From assembly GCA_913009475.1 (NCBI GenBank), contig CAJVYJ010000012.1, positions 1 to 19,065 of the forward strand: 19,065 nucleotides of DNA. Direction: 5' to 3'. The number at the start of each line of letters is the position of its first letter. Positions within the stretch are counted from its first letter, which is position 1. A program made the position numbers and the translations under genes. This stretch comes from an uncultured Actinomycetes bacterium. Its GTDB lineage: Bacteria > Actinomycetota > Aquicultoria > CAJVYJ01. Below the pieces are notes generated by a model. That model made no database searches. It was not told the DNA's origin and saw only the letters and a list, made by a program, of their open reading frames with translations. This document shows positions 1 through 8,737 of the stretch, one piece after another.

Positions 1-93
1 GAGACGGTGACGTACAGTCTCGCGATCTGGGCCTTGTCGTGCTTTCCTTACCCGACGTTCTTCCGATCTTGTTTCTGTGTGTTTTTTTTTTTT
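1..93. other. Non-biological contig end: degraded adapter and poly-T filler
   Basis: Positions 41-69 are a mutated copy of the 3' part of the Illumina TruSeq universal adapter: TTCTTCCGATCT is exact, with a few substitutions before it. A T-rich linker (70-93) leads into a second, perfect adapter copy. Positions 1-40 resemble a still more decayed adapter but I cannot align them cleanly. No gene should be called here. Confidence 0.85.
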
Positions 94-151
94 AATGATA
101 CGGCGACCACCGAGATCTACACTCTTTCCCTACACGACGCTCTTCCGATCT
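94..151 (+). other. Illumina TruSeq universal adapter (assembly artefact)
   Basis: This 58-nt block matches the TruSeq universal adapter (P5 plus read-1 primer) base for base, from AATGATACGGCGACCACCGA to CTCTTCCGATCT. It abuts the rpsS coding sequence at 152. Read in frame it gives the artificial peptide [18 protein letters not shown] fused to S19, which must be trimmed. Confidence 0.98.
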
Positions 152-310
152 GAAATGGTTGGACACACCATAGCTGTTCATGATGGGCGTAAACATATGC
201 CTGTATTTATAAGCGAAGGTATGGTCGGCCATAAATTAGGAGAATTTGTGGCGACTCGGACATTTAGAGGCCATGCTCGCTCGGAGAGAGCATCGCAAAT
301 CAAAAGATAG
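152..310 (+). CDS. rpsS: 30S ribosomal protein S19, C-terminal part (5' truncated)
   Basis: S19 binds 16S rRNA in the head of the small subunit next to S13. The 52 visible codons, starting [19 protein letters not shown] and continuing through [17 protein letters not shown], are the conserved C-terminal half. The family is about 92 residues, so roughly the first 40 are missing because the contig ends in adapter at 151. The open frame continues upstream into the adapter, so an apparent GTG start at 77 is false. rplV follows after 11 nt, the normal S10-operon order. Confidence 0.95.
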   Translation, partial: EMVGHTIAVHDGRKHMPVFISEGMVGHKLGEFVATRTFRGHARSERASQIKR

Positions 311-321
311 GATTTAAAAAT

Positions 322-672
322 ATGGCGGAAGCTAGGGCGAGTTTAAAATACATTAGAATATCACCAAGTAAAGCTCAACAGGTAATAGACCTGGTGCGAG
401 GGAAAGATGTTGATGAGGCTATTAATATTTTGGCTTTTACTCAAAAAGCAGCGGCGCGTATTATTTACAAGTTAGTTAACTCGGTTGTTGCCAATGCTGA
501 GACTAACCATAATTTAAGGCGCGACGCGCTTTATATCGCGGAGGCTTATGTCAATCAAGGTCCAACGATGAAGAGAATACGTCCCAGAGCCATGGGGCGT
601 GCCTCCAAGATTAGAAAGCGTTCAAGCCATATAACTATTGTGGTGCAAGAGCGCGAAGCGAAAGGAGTTTAG
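322..672 (+). CDS. rplV: 50S ribosomal protein L22
   Basis: L22 binds 23S rRNA and its long beta-hairpin lines the peptide exit tunnel. The 116-residue protein is full length. The N-terminus ([25 protein letters not shown]) is typical, and the hairpin region at about residues 80-110 carries the [15 protein letters not shown] signature. An ATG start lies 11 nt after the rpsS stop, with an AGGA motif just upstream. The gene lies between rpsS and rpsC as in nearly all bacteria. Nothing is unusual. Confidence 0.97.
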   Translation: MAEARASLKYIRISPSKAQQVIDLVRGKDVDEAINILAFTQKAAARIIYKLVNSVVANAETNHNLRRDALYIAEAYVNQGPTMKRIRPRAMGRASKIRKRSSHITIVVQEREAKGV

Positions 673-674
673 AC

Positions 675-1580
675 TTGGGTCAAAAGATTAATCCAACCGG
701 TTTGCGAATAGGTATTATTGAGAACTGGAAATCACGTTGGTTCGCCACTAAAAATTACGCCGATCTATTGGCCGAGGATATTAAGATACGTGAATGGATA
801 GCGAAGCGTTTGGCGCGGGCCGCTATTTTAAAAGTGGAGATAGAGCGGGCCGGTGATCAATTGAAAATAGATATATTTACAGCGAGGCCCGGTATAGTGA
901 TAGGTAAAAGAGGGGCTGAGGTAGACTTGCTCCGAGCTGAACTGGAGAAGATAGCCGGAAAGCGTCTACAGGTAAATATACAGGAAGTTGTTCGTCCGGA
1001 AGTCAATGCCGCTTTAGTGGCTCAAAGCATTGCGGAACAGCTAACCGCCAGAGTCTCATTTAGGCGGGCCATGAAAAAGGCCGTTACCGCGGCCATGAAG
1101 AGTGGCGTGTTGGGGATCAAGGTAGCTTGTGCCGGTCGTTTAGGTGGTTCGGAGATGTCCAGAAGCGAGTGGTATCGCGAAGGACGAGTTCCTTTACATA
1201 CGTTGCGGGCCAGGATAGATTATGGTTTCACCGAGGCCCATACTACTTTTGGGTGTATCGGCGTCAAAGTTTGGATTTATACAGGCGATATCTTGACGTC
1301 ACATCATCTATCATCGACAACGGACAGAGATAAACAAGGATTGGGCCCTGTTAAGAGAAAAACCAGACCCGGCTTGAATAAGTCCCGGCCGGTCAAGAGA
1401 GCAAGCGGAGCCGGCAAGAGCGGTGCCGCCGATAAAAAAGTAAAAGCTGCATCGGCAAAAAAAACCGATATTAAAGATACGGCAAAAACCGCGGTCAAGA
1501 CGGAGAGCGCGACGAAGGCGGAAACAAAGAAAGACAAGAAGCCTGTTGTTAGTAAGAAAGATAAAGGAGAAAAGCTCTAA
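675..1580 (+). CDS. rpsC: 30S ribosomal protein S3 with long basic C-terminal tail
   Basis: S3 sits at the mRNA entry of the 30S head. The start is TTG, 2 nt after the rplV stop, with AAAGGAG upstream; it gives the canonical [14 protein letters not shown]-terminus. The KH domain has its GKRG loop at about residues 77-80, and the C-terminal S3 domain ends near residue 207. Residues about 208-301 form a low-complexity tail rich in Lys, Ala and Thr. The protein is 301 residues against about 210-230 for most bacteria; long S3 tails are known in actinobacteria. An AAA/AAG-rich stretch encodes the tail, and the operon continues directly into rplP. Confidence 0.97.
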   Translation: MGQKINPTGLRIGIIENWKSRWFATKNYADLLAEDIKIREWIAKRLARAAILKVEIERAGDQLKIDIFTARPGIVIGKRGAEVDLLRAELEKIAGKRLQVNIQEVVRPEVNAALVAQSIAEQLTARVSFRRAMKKAVTAAMKSGVLGIKVACAGRLGGSEMSRSEWYREGRVPLHTLRARIDYGFTEAHTTFGCIGVKVWIYTGDILTSHHLSSTTDRDKQGLGPVKRKTRPGLNKSRPVKRASGAGKSGAADKKVKAASAKKTDIKDTAKTAVKTESATKAETKKDKKPVVSKKDKGEKL

Positions 1581-1991
1581 ATGTTAATTCCAAAGCGGGT
1601 TAAGCATCGCAAGCAACAGCGCGGTAACAGACGTGGACAATCAAAGGGCGGCACTAAAATCAACTTTGGTGACTATGGGTTGCAGGCGTTGGAAAACGGA
1701 TGGATAACAAATCGACAAATTGAAGCGGCGCGTATAGCTATGACCAGATATATTAAAAGAGGCGGTAAAGTCTGGATAACTATATTTCCCGACAAGCCGG
1801 TTACGGAAAAACCCGCTGAGACTCGTATGGGTAGTGGTAAAGGGTCGCCGGAGCATTGGGTAGCTGTTGTAAAGCCGGGGCGAGTCATGTTTGAACTGGC
1901 CGGGGTTTCGGAAGATATTGCCAAGGAAGCAATGAGGCTGGCTGCGCATAAGCTGCCTATAAAAACCAGATTTATGGCACGAAGTGAGTAG
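1581..1991 (+). CDS. rplP: 50S ribosomal protein L16
   Basis: L16 helps organise the A-site and the binding of the tRNA elbow on the 50S subunit. The 136-residue product is full length, beginning [15 protein letters not shown], with the family stretch [17 protein letters not shown] and the conserved [19 protein letters not shown] motif. The ATG start directly follows the rpsC stop with no gap; AAAGGAG inside the end of rpsC serves as ribosome binding site, implying translational coupling. Confidence 0.97.
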   Translation: MLIPKRVKHRKQQRGNRRGQSKGGTKINFGDYGLQALENGWITNRQIEAARIAMTRYIKRGGKVWITIFPDKPVTEKPAETRMGSGKGSPEHWVAVVKPGRVMFELAGVSEDIAKEAMRLAAHKLPIKTRFMARSE

Positions 1992-2003
1992 GTGGTGTGA
2001 ATA

Positions 2004-2246
2004 ATGAGAAGTATGGAAATTCGAGAACTTTCAGATGAAGAGCTGGAGAGTAAATACTCTGACGCTAAAGAAGAACTGTTTAACCTAAGGTTTCAGTTGG
2101 TTACGAATCAGCTGGATAATCCTTTAAAGATAAGAGACGCGCGCCGGAATATCGCTCGTATTCAAACTATTCGCAAAGAGCGTGAGTTGACTTTGCGGGC
2201 AAGTGAAGAGAAAAATGGCAGTAAAAAAGTTGGAAGAAGAGGATAG
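2004..2246 (+). CDS. rpmC: 50S ribosomal protein L29
   Basis: L29 lies near the peptide exit tunnel beside L23 and contributes to the docking site for nascent-chain factors. The 80-residue protein is a basic helical hairpin with the family pattern [51 protein letters not shown], broken here only by its normal loop. ATG 2004 is preferred because GGTGGTG lies upstream; ATG 2013 would give [11 protein letters not shown] and cannot be excluded. The C-terminus (about residues 68-80) is slightly longer than usual. Confidence 0.93.
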   Translation: MRSMEIRELSDEELESKYSDAKEELFNLRFQLVTNQLDNPLKIRDARRNIARIQTIRKERELTLRASEEKNGSKKVGRRG

Positions 2247-2247
2247 C

Positions 2248-2670
2248 GTGGCAGAGAAGGAAAAAAAACAAGATATAAAGAAGGCTAAAACCAAGACAGC
2301 TGCAAAGAAAGCCGCTGCTCCAAAGAGTAAGGCTAAGGCGGCACCTAAGAAAAAAATAACTTCGACTAAGAGCGCCGGTGTTAAAGCAAAAAAGACGCCG
2401 GCCGCTAAAACCGAAGTAATTAGAGCCCATCGTAAAGTGCGGGTGGGTCGGGTTGTCAGCAATAAAATGGATAAGACAGCCGTGGTTACGGTTGAGAGGC
2501 AATTTCGCCATAGAATGTATAAAAAAATGATTAAAAAGACCAAGCGTTTTATCGTGCATGATGAAGAAAATAAGACCAACGTCGGGGATATTGTCGAGAT
2601 TATGGAGACACGTCCGTTAAGTAAATTAAAAAGATGGCGTTTAATAAATATTATTGAAAAGTCAAAATAA
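2248..2670 (+). CDS. rpsQ: 30S ribosomal protein S17 with Lys/Ala-rich N-terminal extension
   Basis: S17 is an OB-fold protein binding 16S rRNA helices 7 and 11. The core (residues about 61-140, [20 protein letters not shown] onward) is normal. It is preceded by about 58 residues of Lys/Ala/Thr low complexity, so the product is about 140 residues against a usual 80-90. I prefer GTG 2248, 1 nt after the rpmC stop, with GAAGAGG five bases upstream. ATG 2215 or GTG 2203 would add 11 or 15 residues and overlap rpmC. Extended S17 N-termini are known in actinobacteria. The tail resembles the S3 tail in composition. Confidence 0.93.
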   Translation: MAEKEKKQDIKKAKTKTAAKKAAAPKSKAKAAPKKKITSTKSAGVKAKKTPAAKTEVIRAHRKVRVGRVVSNKMDKTAVVTVERQFRHRMYKKMIKKTKRFIVHDEENKTNVGDIVEIMETRPLSKLKRWRLINIIEKSK

Positions 2671-2688
2671 GAGGCGTTCGGAGGAAGA

Positions 2689-3057
2689 TTGATTCAACAA
2701 GAAAGCAGACTTAAAGTAGCGGATAATACGGGAGCCAGAGAGGTACTTTGTATTAAAGTCTTGGGCGGCAGTCGTCATCGCTACGCGCACATCGGCGATG
2801 TAATTGTGTGCACTGTTAAACAAGCGGTACCAGGCGGTTCCGTAAAAAAAGGTGAAGTCGTCAGGGCTGTTGTCGTGCGCACCAAGAAGGAGATTAAACG
2901 CTCCGATGGGACGTATATTAAATTCGATGAAAATGCCGCTGTGATCTTAACGGATGACCAGAATCCCAAAGGAACGCGTATTTTCGGCCCGGTCGCTCGG
3001 GAATTAAGAGATAAAAAGTATATGAAAATCGTCTCATTGGCACCGGAGGTCCTTTAG
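2689..3057 (+). CDS. rplN: 50S ribosomal protein L14
   Basis: L14 sits at the subunit interface and forms intersubunit bridge B8 with 16S rRNA; ribosome silencing factor docks on it. The 122-residue product is exactly the family length, starting [20 protein letters not shown], with [15 protein letters not shown] in the middle and [28 protein letters not shown] at the end. The start is TTG with GGAGGAAG upstream. It begins the spc section of the cluster. Confidence 0.97.
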   Translation: MIQQESRLKVADNTGAREVLCIKVLGGSRHRYAHIGDVIVCTVKQAVPGGSVKKGEVVRAVVVRTKKEIKRSDGTYIKFDENAAVILTDDQNPKGTRIFGPVARELRDKKYMKIVSLAPEVL

Positions 3058-3062
3058 GCATT

Positions 3063-3389
3063 ATGAAAAAATTATTTGTTAAAAAAGGCGATAAAGTGAT
3101 GGTTATTGCGGGGAAAGAAAAGGGGAAGACCGGCAAGATATTGCGGGCTTATCCGCGGACCAATCGAGTAGTTATTGAGAGCTTGAATTTAACCAAGAAG
3201 GCTACGCGAGCAAGTCAAAATAATCCGCAAGGCGGGCTGATTACTCTTGAGGGTAGCGTCAATGCTTCTAATGTGGCGATATTATGTTCCTCATGTGACA
3301 AGCCGGTGCGAGTCGGTTATATCCGCGGCAGCGAAGGACAGCGTATTAGAATCTGCCGCAGCTGTGAAAATCGTTTGGATAAGGAGTAA
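3063..3389 (+). CDS. rplX: 50S ribosomal protein L24 with C-terminal zinc-ribbon cysteines
   Basis: L24 is an early assembly protein of the large subunit. The 108-residue product has the KOW motif (GDKVMVIAGKEKGKTGKI, residues about 9-26) at its N-terminus. The C-terminal part has two CxxC pairs (C75/C78 and C98/C101) in the frame of a zinc ribbon; such a form is found in a number of bacterial L24 proteins. The ATG start is 5 nt after the rplN stop. The ribosome binding site is the GGAGG at the end of rplN (near 3046). Confidence 0.96.
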   Translation: MKKLFVKKGDKVMVIAGKEKGKTGKILRAYPRTNRVVIESLNLTKKATRASQNNPQGGLITLEGSVNASNVAILCSSCDKPVRVGYIRGSEGQRIRICRSCENRLDKE

Positions 3390-3398
3390 CTAATAGAG

Positions 3399-3947
3399 AT
3401 GGCTGTACCAAGGTTGAAAGAAAAGTTTGAAAAAGAGATAATCCCGTCCATAGTGAAAGAATATTCTCTAAAAAATCGTTATGAAGTGCCAAGACTGGAG
3501 AAAATCACCGTTAATATGGGTATCGGCAGCGCTTTGCAGGATTCCAAAGCTATGGAATCCGGCATGAATGATATGTCGATAATTACGGGGCAAAAACCAA
3601 AAGTTAATCGTGCCAAGAAATCCATTGCCGCCTTCAAATTAAGGGCCGGAACGGCCATTGGTTGCAAGGTGACTTTAAGGGGCAAGCGTATGTATGAGTT
3701 TTTAGACCGGCTTATCTCTATAGATCTCCCGAGAATAAGGGATTTTAGAGGCTTGTCGCCGAAGTCCTTTGACGGTAAAGGTAATTACAGCTTAGGCGTA
3801 ACTGAGCAGCTTATATTTCCGGAAATCGATTACGATAAAGTTGAAAAGACACAAGGTATGGATATAACCATAACAACTACTAAATCGAGTGATGAACTAT
3901 CCAAAGCGGTCTTAAAAGAATTTGGTTTTCCATTGAAAGAGCGATAA
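3399..3947 (+). CDS. rplE: 50S ribosomal protein L5
   Basis: L5 binds 5S rRNA and contacts the P-site tRNA and S13. The 182-residue product is full length. It carries the conserved [14 protein letters not shown] segment, [20 protein letters not shown], the [18 protein letters not shown] block and the [16 protein letters not shown] region, ending with KELGF-like KEFGFPL. The ATG start gives [18 protein letters not shown]. The gene sits between rplX and rpsZ as usual. Confidence 0.97.
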   Translation: MAVPRLKEKFEKEIIPSIVKEYSLKNRYEVPRLEKITVNMGIGSALQDSKAMESGMNDMSIITGQKPKVNRAKKSIAAFKLRAGTAIGCKVTLRGKRMYEFLDRLISIDLPRIRDFRGLSPKSFDGKGNYSLGVTEQLIFPEIDYDKVEKTQGMDITITTTKSSDELSKAVLKEFGFPLKER

Positions 3948-3957
3948 AAGGAGAAAA

Positions 3958-4143
3958 TTGGCTAAGAAATCGTTGATAGCAAGACAAAAGCGCAAACCTA
4001 AATATAAGACGCGAGCGTATAATCGTTGCGTAAGGTGTGGTCGGCCGCATGCCTATTATCGTCAGTTCGGACTATGTAGAATTTGCTTACGGGAATTAGC
4101 CCATAAAGGCGAAATCCCCGGTTTAACCAAGGCCAGCTGGTAG
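3958..4143 (+). CDS. rpsZ: 30S ribosomal protein S14, zinc-binding type Z
   Basis: S14 is a late-assembling protein of the 30S head. This is the short 61-residue form with four zinc-ligand cysteines, C24, C27, C40 and C43 ([21 protein letters not shown]), ending [11 protein letters not shown]. This type is the rule in Gram-positive bacteria, many thermophiles and deep lineages; proteobacteria typically have the longer cysteine-free form. The start is TTG with AAGGAG four bases upstream. Confidence 0.97.
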   Translation: MAKKSLIARQKRKPKYKTRAYNRCVRCGRPHAYYRQFGLCRICLRELAHKGEIPGLTKASW

Positions 4144-4157
4144 AAAGGGGACTTATT

Positions 4158-4556
4158 GTGTCGATGACAGATCCTGTAGCTGATATGCTGACAAGAGTTC
4201 GTAACGCTTATCGAGCTTCACATAAAAAAGTTGATATGCCTTCTTCAAAAATTAAAGTTGAAATAGCTAAGATTTTGCAGGAAGAAGGATATATTCTCTC
4301 TTATGACGTACAAAAAATAACGGACAAGCCTAATCTGAATATTGCGCTGCGTTATGATGATAACAATAGGAACATAATTAGCGGGATTAAACGTATTAGC
4401 AAACCCGGGCGTCGTGTTTACGCGAAAAAAGATCAGATACCCGGAGTATTGGGTGGGCTGGGCATAGCGATATTATCGACTTCCCGCGGCTTAATGACGG
4501 ATAAACGGGCCGGACGGGAGAAGGTCGGTGGCGAAGTACTTTGCTATGTTTGGTAA
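4158..4556 (+). CDS. rpsH: 30S ribosomal protein S8
   Basis: S8 binds the central domain of 16S rRNA; in E. coli it is also the translational repressor of the spc operon. The 132-residue product is full length: [18 protein letters not shown] at the start, [30 protein letters not shown] in the C-terminal domain, and the typical end GGEVLCYVW. The start is GTG 4158, after GAAAGGGG. I did not find a convincing S8 target hairpin in the intergenic segments. Confidence 0.97.
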   Translation: MSMTDPVADMLTRVRNAYRASHKKVDMPSSKIKVEIAKILQEEGYILSYDVQKITDKPNLNIALRYDDNNRNIISGIKRISKPGRRVYAKKDQIPGVLGGLGIAILSTSRGLMTDKRAGREKVGGEVLCYVW

Positions 4557-4585
4557 AGAATCGGTTAAAAAGTAGAGGTTAAGTA

Positions 4586-5122
4586 ATGTCGAGAATTGGA
4601 AAGTTAGCCATAACTATCCCTGTTGGGGTGGATGTAAGCATAGATGGTTCCCATATCCTGGTCAAAGGTCCCAAGGGTACTCTGGAGTATGATTGCTCCC
4701 CTGAGGTAACCATAGAGCGCGAAGATGATAAGATATTGATAAAGCGGTCGTCCGATATTCCGCTTCATCGTTCGCTGCACGGCCTTAATCGTACTCTTGT
4801 TTTCAATATGGTCAAAGGTGTAAGCGAAGGTTTTTCCAAAACGTTGGAGATAGTCGGCGTTGGCTATCGGGCTAGTTTAAAAAACGGCAAGTTGGAGATT
4901 TTAGCGGGTTTTTCCCATCCGGTGGTCTTTGATAAGATTCCCGGAATTGAGTTTGAGGTTCCCATCCCCACAAAAATCATTATTCGTGGAGCGAGTAAAC
5001 AGCAAGTCGGAGAGGTGGCCGCTAAAGTAAGGTCGGTGCGCAAGCCGGAGCCGTATAAAGGCAAAGGTATTAAATATGAGAACGAATATATCCGGCGTAA
5101 AGTCGGTAAAACCGCTAAATAA
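4586..5122 (+). CDS. rplF: 50S ribosomal protein L6
   Basis: L6 lies near the sarcin-ricin loop and the factor-binding site. The 178-residue product is full length, with duplicated L6 domains: MSRIGKLAITIPVGVDV at the start, GVSEGFSKTLEIVGVGYRA in the middle, and the C-terminal signature RKPEPYKGKGIKYENEYIRRKVGKTAK. The ATG start is preceded by AGAGGTT, and the gap to rpsH is 29 nt. Confidence 0.97.
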   Translation: MSRIGKLAITIPVGVDVSIDGSHILVKGPKGTLEYDCSPEVTIEREDDKILIKRSSDIPLHRSLHGLNRTLVFNMVKGVSEGFSKTLEIVGVGYRASLKNGKLEILAGFSHPVVFDKIPGIEFEVPIPTKIIIRGASKQQVGEVAAKVRSVRKPEPYKGKGIKYENEYIRRKVGKTAK

Positions 5123-5166
5123 TATCAGTTACGGAGAGTTAATAATGATAAGCAACAGAGGTTACA

Positions 5167-5535
5167 ATGGACAAAGCTAAAGAGAAAAAACGAGCACTAT
5201 TGCGTCGGCATCGCCGGGTCAGAAAGAACATATTCGGTGTCGATAAACGGCCTAGGCTTAGTGTCTTTAGAAGTAATCGGGGAATTTACGCTCAGATTAT
5301 TGATGATAATAAATCTATGACTTTAGTATCCGCGTCGACAATCGACAAAGAATTGCGTGATAAAGTTAAAAGCTTGCCAAAAAAAGAAAGCGCGGCCAAG
5401 GTGGGACAGTTAGTTGCTGATCGCGCTATTAAACAAAATATTAAAGAAATTGTTTTTGATCGTGGCGGCAACCTCTATCACGGCAGTGTTAAAGAGTTGG
5501 CGGAAGCGGCCCGTAAGGCCGGATTAAAATTTTAA
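5167..5535 (+). CDS. rplR: 50S ribosomal protein L18
   Basis: L18 binds 5S rRNA and anchors it to the central protuberance. The 122-residue product has the basic N-terminus [18 protein letters not shown], then [20 protein letters not shown] and the C-terminal [29 protein letters not shown] 5167 has its own AGAGG site five bases upstream and gives a normal length. A second ATG with a good GGAGAG site lies at 5144 in another frame and encodes only 11 codons that overlap this start. Confidence 0.96.
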   Translation: MDKAKEKKRALLRRHRRVRKNIFGVDKRPRLSVFRSNRGIYAQIIDDNKSMTLVSASTIDKELRDKVKSLPKKESAAKVGQLVADRAIKQNIKEIVFDRGGNLYHGSVKELAEAARKAGLKF

Positions 5536-5559
5536 TCATAGTGTGAAAACGGAGGGATT

Positions 5560-6087
5560 TTGAGAGATAAGCACATCACATCAGGCGATGAGAGCTACGA
5601 GCTTCAGGAAAAAGTTATTTACATAAACCGGGTTTCTAAAGTTGTAAAAGGCGGTCGTAGGTTTAGTTTAAGCGCTTTAGTTGTTGTTGGTGATGGACAC
5701 GGACAAGTAGGCATCGGTTTTGGTAAGGGCAAAGAAGTACCGGTAGCAATCAAAAAGGGCATCCAACACGCTAAGAAGAATCTTTTTAGAGTATCGATGT
5801 TTAAATCAACTATACCTCATGCGGTGCTTGGGCGCTATGGTGCCGGCCGAGTGCTTTTGAAACCGGCCTCCCCCGGAACCGGGGTTATAGCCGGTGGTCC
5901 GGTCCGGGCTGTATTAGAGTTGGCCGGCATTAGAGATATTTTAACAAAATCCATGGGTTCGGCTAATGCCATCAACATCGTTAGGGCAACGGAAGCCGGG
6001 TTGCGAGAGCTTAGAACAGCTGAAGAGGTAGCGAAATTGCGGGGAAAGACAGTACAGGAAGTATTGTTTGGTACGGCACTTAAATAA
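5560..6087 (+). CDS. rpsE: 30S ribosomal protein S5
   Basis: S5 acts at the mRNA channel and in decoding accuracy. The 175-residue product has the double-stranded-RNA-binding-like N-terminal domain ([21 protein letters not shown], then [23 protein letters not shown]) and the C-terminal domain with [21 protein letters not shown] and [15 protein letters not shown]. The start is TTG; GGAGGG lies only about three to four bases upstream, rather close. The next gene, rpmD, begins 36 nt later. Confidence 0.97.
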   Translation: MRDKHITSGDESYELQEKVIYINRVSKVVKGGRRFSLSALVVVGDGHGQVGIGFGKGKEVPVAIKKGIQHAKKNLFRVSMFKSTIPHAVLGRYGAGRVLLKPASPGTGVIAGGPVRAVLELAGIRDILTKSMGSANAINIVRATEAGLRELRTAEEVAKLRGKTVQEVLFGTALK

Positions 6088-6123
6088 TTGCGTTGAATCG
6101 AAAGATAACAGGGAGCGAAATCA

Positions 6124-6303
6124 ATGGCAAGATTACGTATAACACAAACTAGAAGTTTAATCGGTCGGCCTAAAGACCAGAGAGATACCGTTAGGGCTTT
6201 AGGGCTGCGCCGTATTCGGCATACGGTTGAGCAAGCGGACCGCCCGGAAATCCAAGGGATGATAAATAAAGTCATTCATCTGGTTAAAGTAGAAAAAATT
6301 TAA
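6124..6303 (+). CDS. rpmD: 50S ribosomal protein L30
   Basis: L30 is a small 50S protein present in many but not all bacteria. The 59-residue product begins [19 protein letters not shown] and contains the family pattern [14 protein letters not shown] and [15 protein letters not shown]. The ATG is preceded by AGGGAG. Position between rpsE and rplO is diagnostic. It is a complete bacterial-type L30 of normal size. Confidence 0.96.
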   Translation: MARLRITQTRSLIGRPKDQRDTVRALGLRRIRHTVEQADRPEIQGMINKVIHLVKVEKI

Positions 6304-6320
6304 AGATTTCGGAGGATTTC

Positions 6321-6767
6321 TTGAGACTACATAATTTAAATCCAGGCAAAGCAGCAACTAGAAAGAAGCGAAAAAGAGTTGGACGCGGTCCGGGGTCCGG
6401 TTTGGGCAAGACTTCCGGCCGGGGACAGGACGGTCAATTATCCCGTTCGGGTGGCGGCAAGGGTTCGCGCTTTGAGGGCGGTCAAACGCCGCTGCAGAGA
6501 AGGCTGCCAAAGTTGCCCGGTTTTAAGAATCGCTTTAGAAAAGTTTACGCTATTGTTAACGTGGAAAAGTTAAATATTTACAAGAGCAGTGAAGAGGTAA
6601 GTCCGGAGTCTCTGCAGGCCAAAGGAATAATCAAGAGAAGTGACAAACTGGTTAAAGTTCTCGGCCAGGGAAATATAGAAAAAAAATTGCTTGTTAAAGC
6701 TCATCATTTTAGCGGTACGGCGAAGGAAAAAATCGAGGCCGCTGGTGGGAAAATCGAGGTTTTATAG
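6321..6767 (+). CDS. rplO: 50S ribosomal protein L15
   Basis: L15 is a 50S assembly protein that threads into 23S rRNA with a glycine-rich extended N-terminus. The 148-residue product shows this arm ([19 protein letters not shown], residues about 22-40), then [21 protein letters not shown] and the globular C-terminal half ending AAGGKIEVL. The start is TTG, with GGAGG five bases upstream. The TAG stop overlaps the secY GTG by one base, suggesting coupled translation. Confidence 0.97.
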   Translation: MRLHNLNPGKAATRKKRKRVGRGPGSGLGKTSGRGQDGQLSRSGGGKGSRFEGGQTPLQRRLPKLPGFKNRFRKVYAIVNVEKLNIYKSSEEVSPESLQAKGIIKRSDKLVKVLGQGNIEKKLLVKAHHFSGTAKEKIEAAGGKIEVL

Positions 6768-8020
6768 TGATTGAAGCAATTCGTAATGCTTTTAAAATTC
6801 CGGATCTACGTAAAAAAATATTATTTACGCTGATTATTATAGCTATCTATCGCTTAGGAGCTCAAATACCGGTGCCGGGTGTAAAGATAGCTGATATTCA
6901 AAGACTATTTACCCAAGGCGGCGGTGTATTTAACTTTCTGGATCTTTTTTCCGGTGGAGCCTTATCTCGTTTTGCGGTTTTTGCTTTAGGAATTATGCCG
7001 TATATTACCGCGGCTATTATTATGGAACTGTTGGCGGTTGTAGTTCCCACCATTGAAAAATGGCAAAAAGAGGGCGATGTCGGCCAGAAAAAGATAACGC
7101 AGGTAACCAGATATATGACGCTGGGTTTGGCGGTAATCGAATCTATCGGTTATACATTACTATTTCAAGGGTTGTTGAAAATTCAATTTACGGTCCTTGA
7201 GCGCTATTTAATTATTATGACCTTAACAGCGGGTACAGTACTTGTGATGTGGCTGGGAGAGCTTATTACTCAGCGCGGCATCGGTAACGGTATGTCGCTG
7301 ATAATCTTTATTTCCATCGTTTCCCGGGTGCCCTCAGGGATAAGCAGAACATTTCAAGTCGTCAGTCCCTTAATATTGGTCATATTTATCATAATGACCA
7401 TAGTCGTTATCGTCAGTATCGTTATTACGGAAAAGGGGCAGCGTCGGATTTCGGTCCAATATGCCAAAAGAGTTGTCGGTCGAAAGATGTATGGAGGTAC
7501 CAGTACCTATATACCCTTAAAAATAAATTCAGCCGGAGTTATGCCGATTATTTTCGCAACGTCATTGCTTATATTTCCAGCGACTCTCGCTAATATGTAT
7601 CCTGCGCCTTTTACCAGAGCTCTCCAAGCCGCGCTTGGCAGCAGCGGTTCCTTTTATCGAATATTGATATTGGCGGCGCTAATTATCTTTTTTACTTATT
7701 TCTATACCGCGATTGTTTTTAATCCGATTGATATCTCTGACAATGTTAAAAAATACGGTGGCTTTGTGCCCGGAGTTCGCCCAGGCAAACCGACGGCAGT
7801 CTATCTAAACAAAGTATTAAATCGTATTACGTTACCGGGTGCTTTTTTCTTAGCATCTATTGCTTTATTGCCGGAAGTATTTGGTGGAAAATTTAATATA
7901 CCGTTTTGGCAAAATTTTGGCGGCACATCCGTGCTTATTTTAGTAGGAGTGGCCTTGGAGACGATGATTCAACTGGAGACGCAGCTACTCCAACGTCATT
8001 ACGAGGGGTTCTTGAAATAG
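6767..8020 (+). CDS. secY: Protein translocase subunit SecY
   Basis: SecY forms the membrane channel for Sec-dependent secretion and insertion, with SecE and SecG. The 417-residue product has about ten hydrophobic helices. It carries family landmarks such as RLGAQIPVPGV near the N-terminus, the plug region after FNFLDLFSGGALSRFAVFALGIMPYI (broken normally), the cytosolic loop with VQYAKRVVGRKMYGG, and the loop ending FVPGVRPGKPTAVYL. The GTG start overlaps the rplO stop by one base (TAGTG). Family length is about 420-440, so it is complete. Confidence 0.97.
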   Translation: MIEAIRNAFKIPDLRKKILFTLIIIAIYRLGAQIPVPGVKIADIQRLFTQGGGVFNFLDLFSGGALSRFAVFALGIMPYITAAIIMELLAVVVPTIEKWQKEGDVGQKKITQVTRYMTLGLAVIESIGYTLLFQGLLKIQFTVLERYLIIMTLTAGTVLVMWLGELITQRGIGNGMSLIIFISIVSRVPSGISRTFQVVSPLILVIFIIMTIVVIVSIVITEKGQRRISVQYAKRVVGRKMYGGTSTYIPLKINSAGVMPIIFATSLLIFPATLANMYPAPFTRALQAALGSSGSFYRILILAALIIFFTYFYTAIVFNPIDISDNVKKYGGFVPGVRPGKPTAVYLNKVLNRITLPGAFFLASIALLPEVFGGKFNIPFWQNFGGTSVLILVGVALETMIQLETQLLQRHYEGFLK

Positions 8021-8048
8021 ATTATTGCTTGTTACCAAGGAAAAATTG

Positions 8049-8702
8049 ATGAATATTATCTTATTGGGACCGCCGGGCGCCGGTAAAGGCACTCAGGCAA
8101 AAAATATTTCAGCCCGTTATAATTTAGTTCATATATCAACAGGCGATATACTTCGCTGCGCGGTGGTGAATAAAACCGCTCTCGGCGTACGGGCCAAGAG
8201 TTATATGGAAGCGGGAGAACTGGTGCCGGACGACGTAGTTGTTGATTTGGTTCGTGAGCGTGTGGCGGACTTGGATTGTAAAAGCGGTTTTTTATTGGAC
8301 GGTTTTCCGCGGACGGTAGCGCAAGCGGTGGAATTGGACGCTATCTTAAAGGCGAACGAGACAGAGGTCGATTTTGTCTTAAATATAGAGGTAAGCCAGG
8401 ATGAAATTGTTAAAAGATTGACGAGCCGCCGTGTTTGCGGTGATTGCAATCGGACTTATAATTTGTTGTTTGAGCCGCCGCGGGATGAGGATAAGTGCAA
8501 TGAGTGCGGTACGGCCCTATACCGGCGCGATGATGACAGCGAAGAAACAATATTAAATAGAATGAAAGTTTATTATCAACAAACAGCACCGTTGATAGCT
8601 TATTATCAACGCTCGGGTAAGTTAAAAAATATCGATGGCGGACACGCGATTGATGAAGTTTTCGCCGATATTGAGGAAGCAGTGTGTGCCTGTCAAAACT
8701 GA
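8049..8702 (+). CDS. adk: Adenylate kinase (zinc-type LID)
   Basis: It interconverts ATP + AMP and 2 ADP in the cytoplasm. From ATG 8049 the product is 217 residues: the P-loop GPPGAGKGTQ at about residues 7-16, HISTGD and GFPRT for AMP binding, and a long LID domain with four cysteines (CGDC and CNEC) that bind zinc in Gram-positive-type enzymes. Upstream TTG codons at 8025 and 8046 are possible, but ATG 8049 follows an AAGGA motif and gives the standard MNIILLGPPG start. secY-adk-map is the common Gram-positive order. Confidence 0.95.
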   Translation: MNIILLGPPGAGKGTQAKNISARYNLVHISTGDILRCAVVNKTALGVRAKSYMEAGELVPDDVVVDLVRERVADLDCKSGFLLDGFPRTVAQAVELDAILKANETEVDFVLNIEVSQDEIVKRLTSRRVCGDCNRTYNLLFEPPRDEDKCNECGTALYRRDDDSEETILNRMKVYYQQTAPLIAYYQRSGKLKNIDGGHAIDEVFADIEEAVCACQN

Positions 8703-8737
8703 TCGATCAGCAATATATTTTAGAGGGCTGAAGTAAC

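Noticed and set aside
77..151. GTG start and 25 extra codons in front of S19
   Set aside because: These codons are poly-T filler and the TruSeq adapter; the real gene is truncated at 152.
2124..2579. Long minus-strand frames opposite rpmC/rpsQ
   Set aside because: They arise from the Lys/Ala-rich (A-rich) coding strand, give Leu/Phe-rich nonsense on the other strand, and have no ribosome binding site or homology.
5835..6275. 146-codon minus-strand frame opposite rpsE/rpmD
   Set aside because: It lies antisense to two conserved ribosomal genes and shows no recognisable domain.
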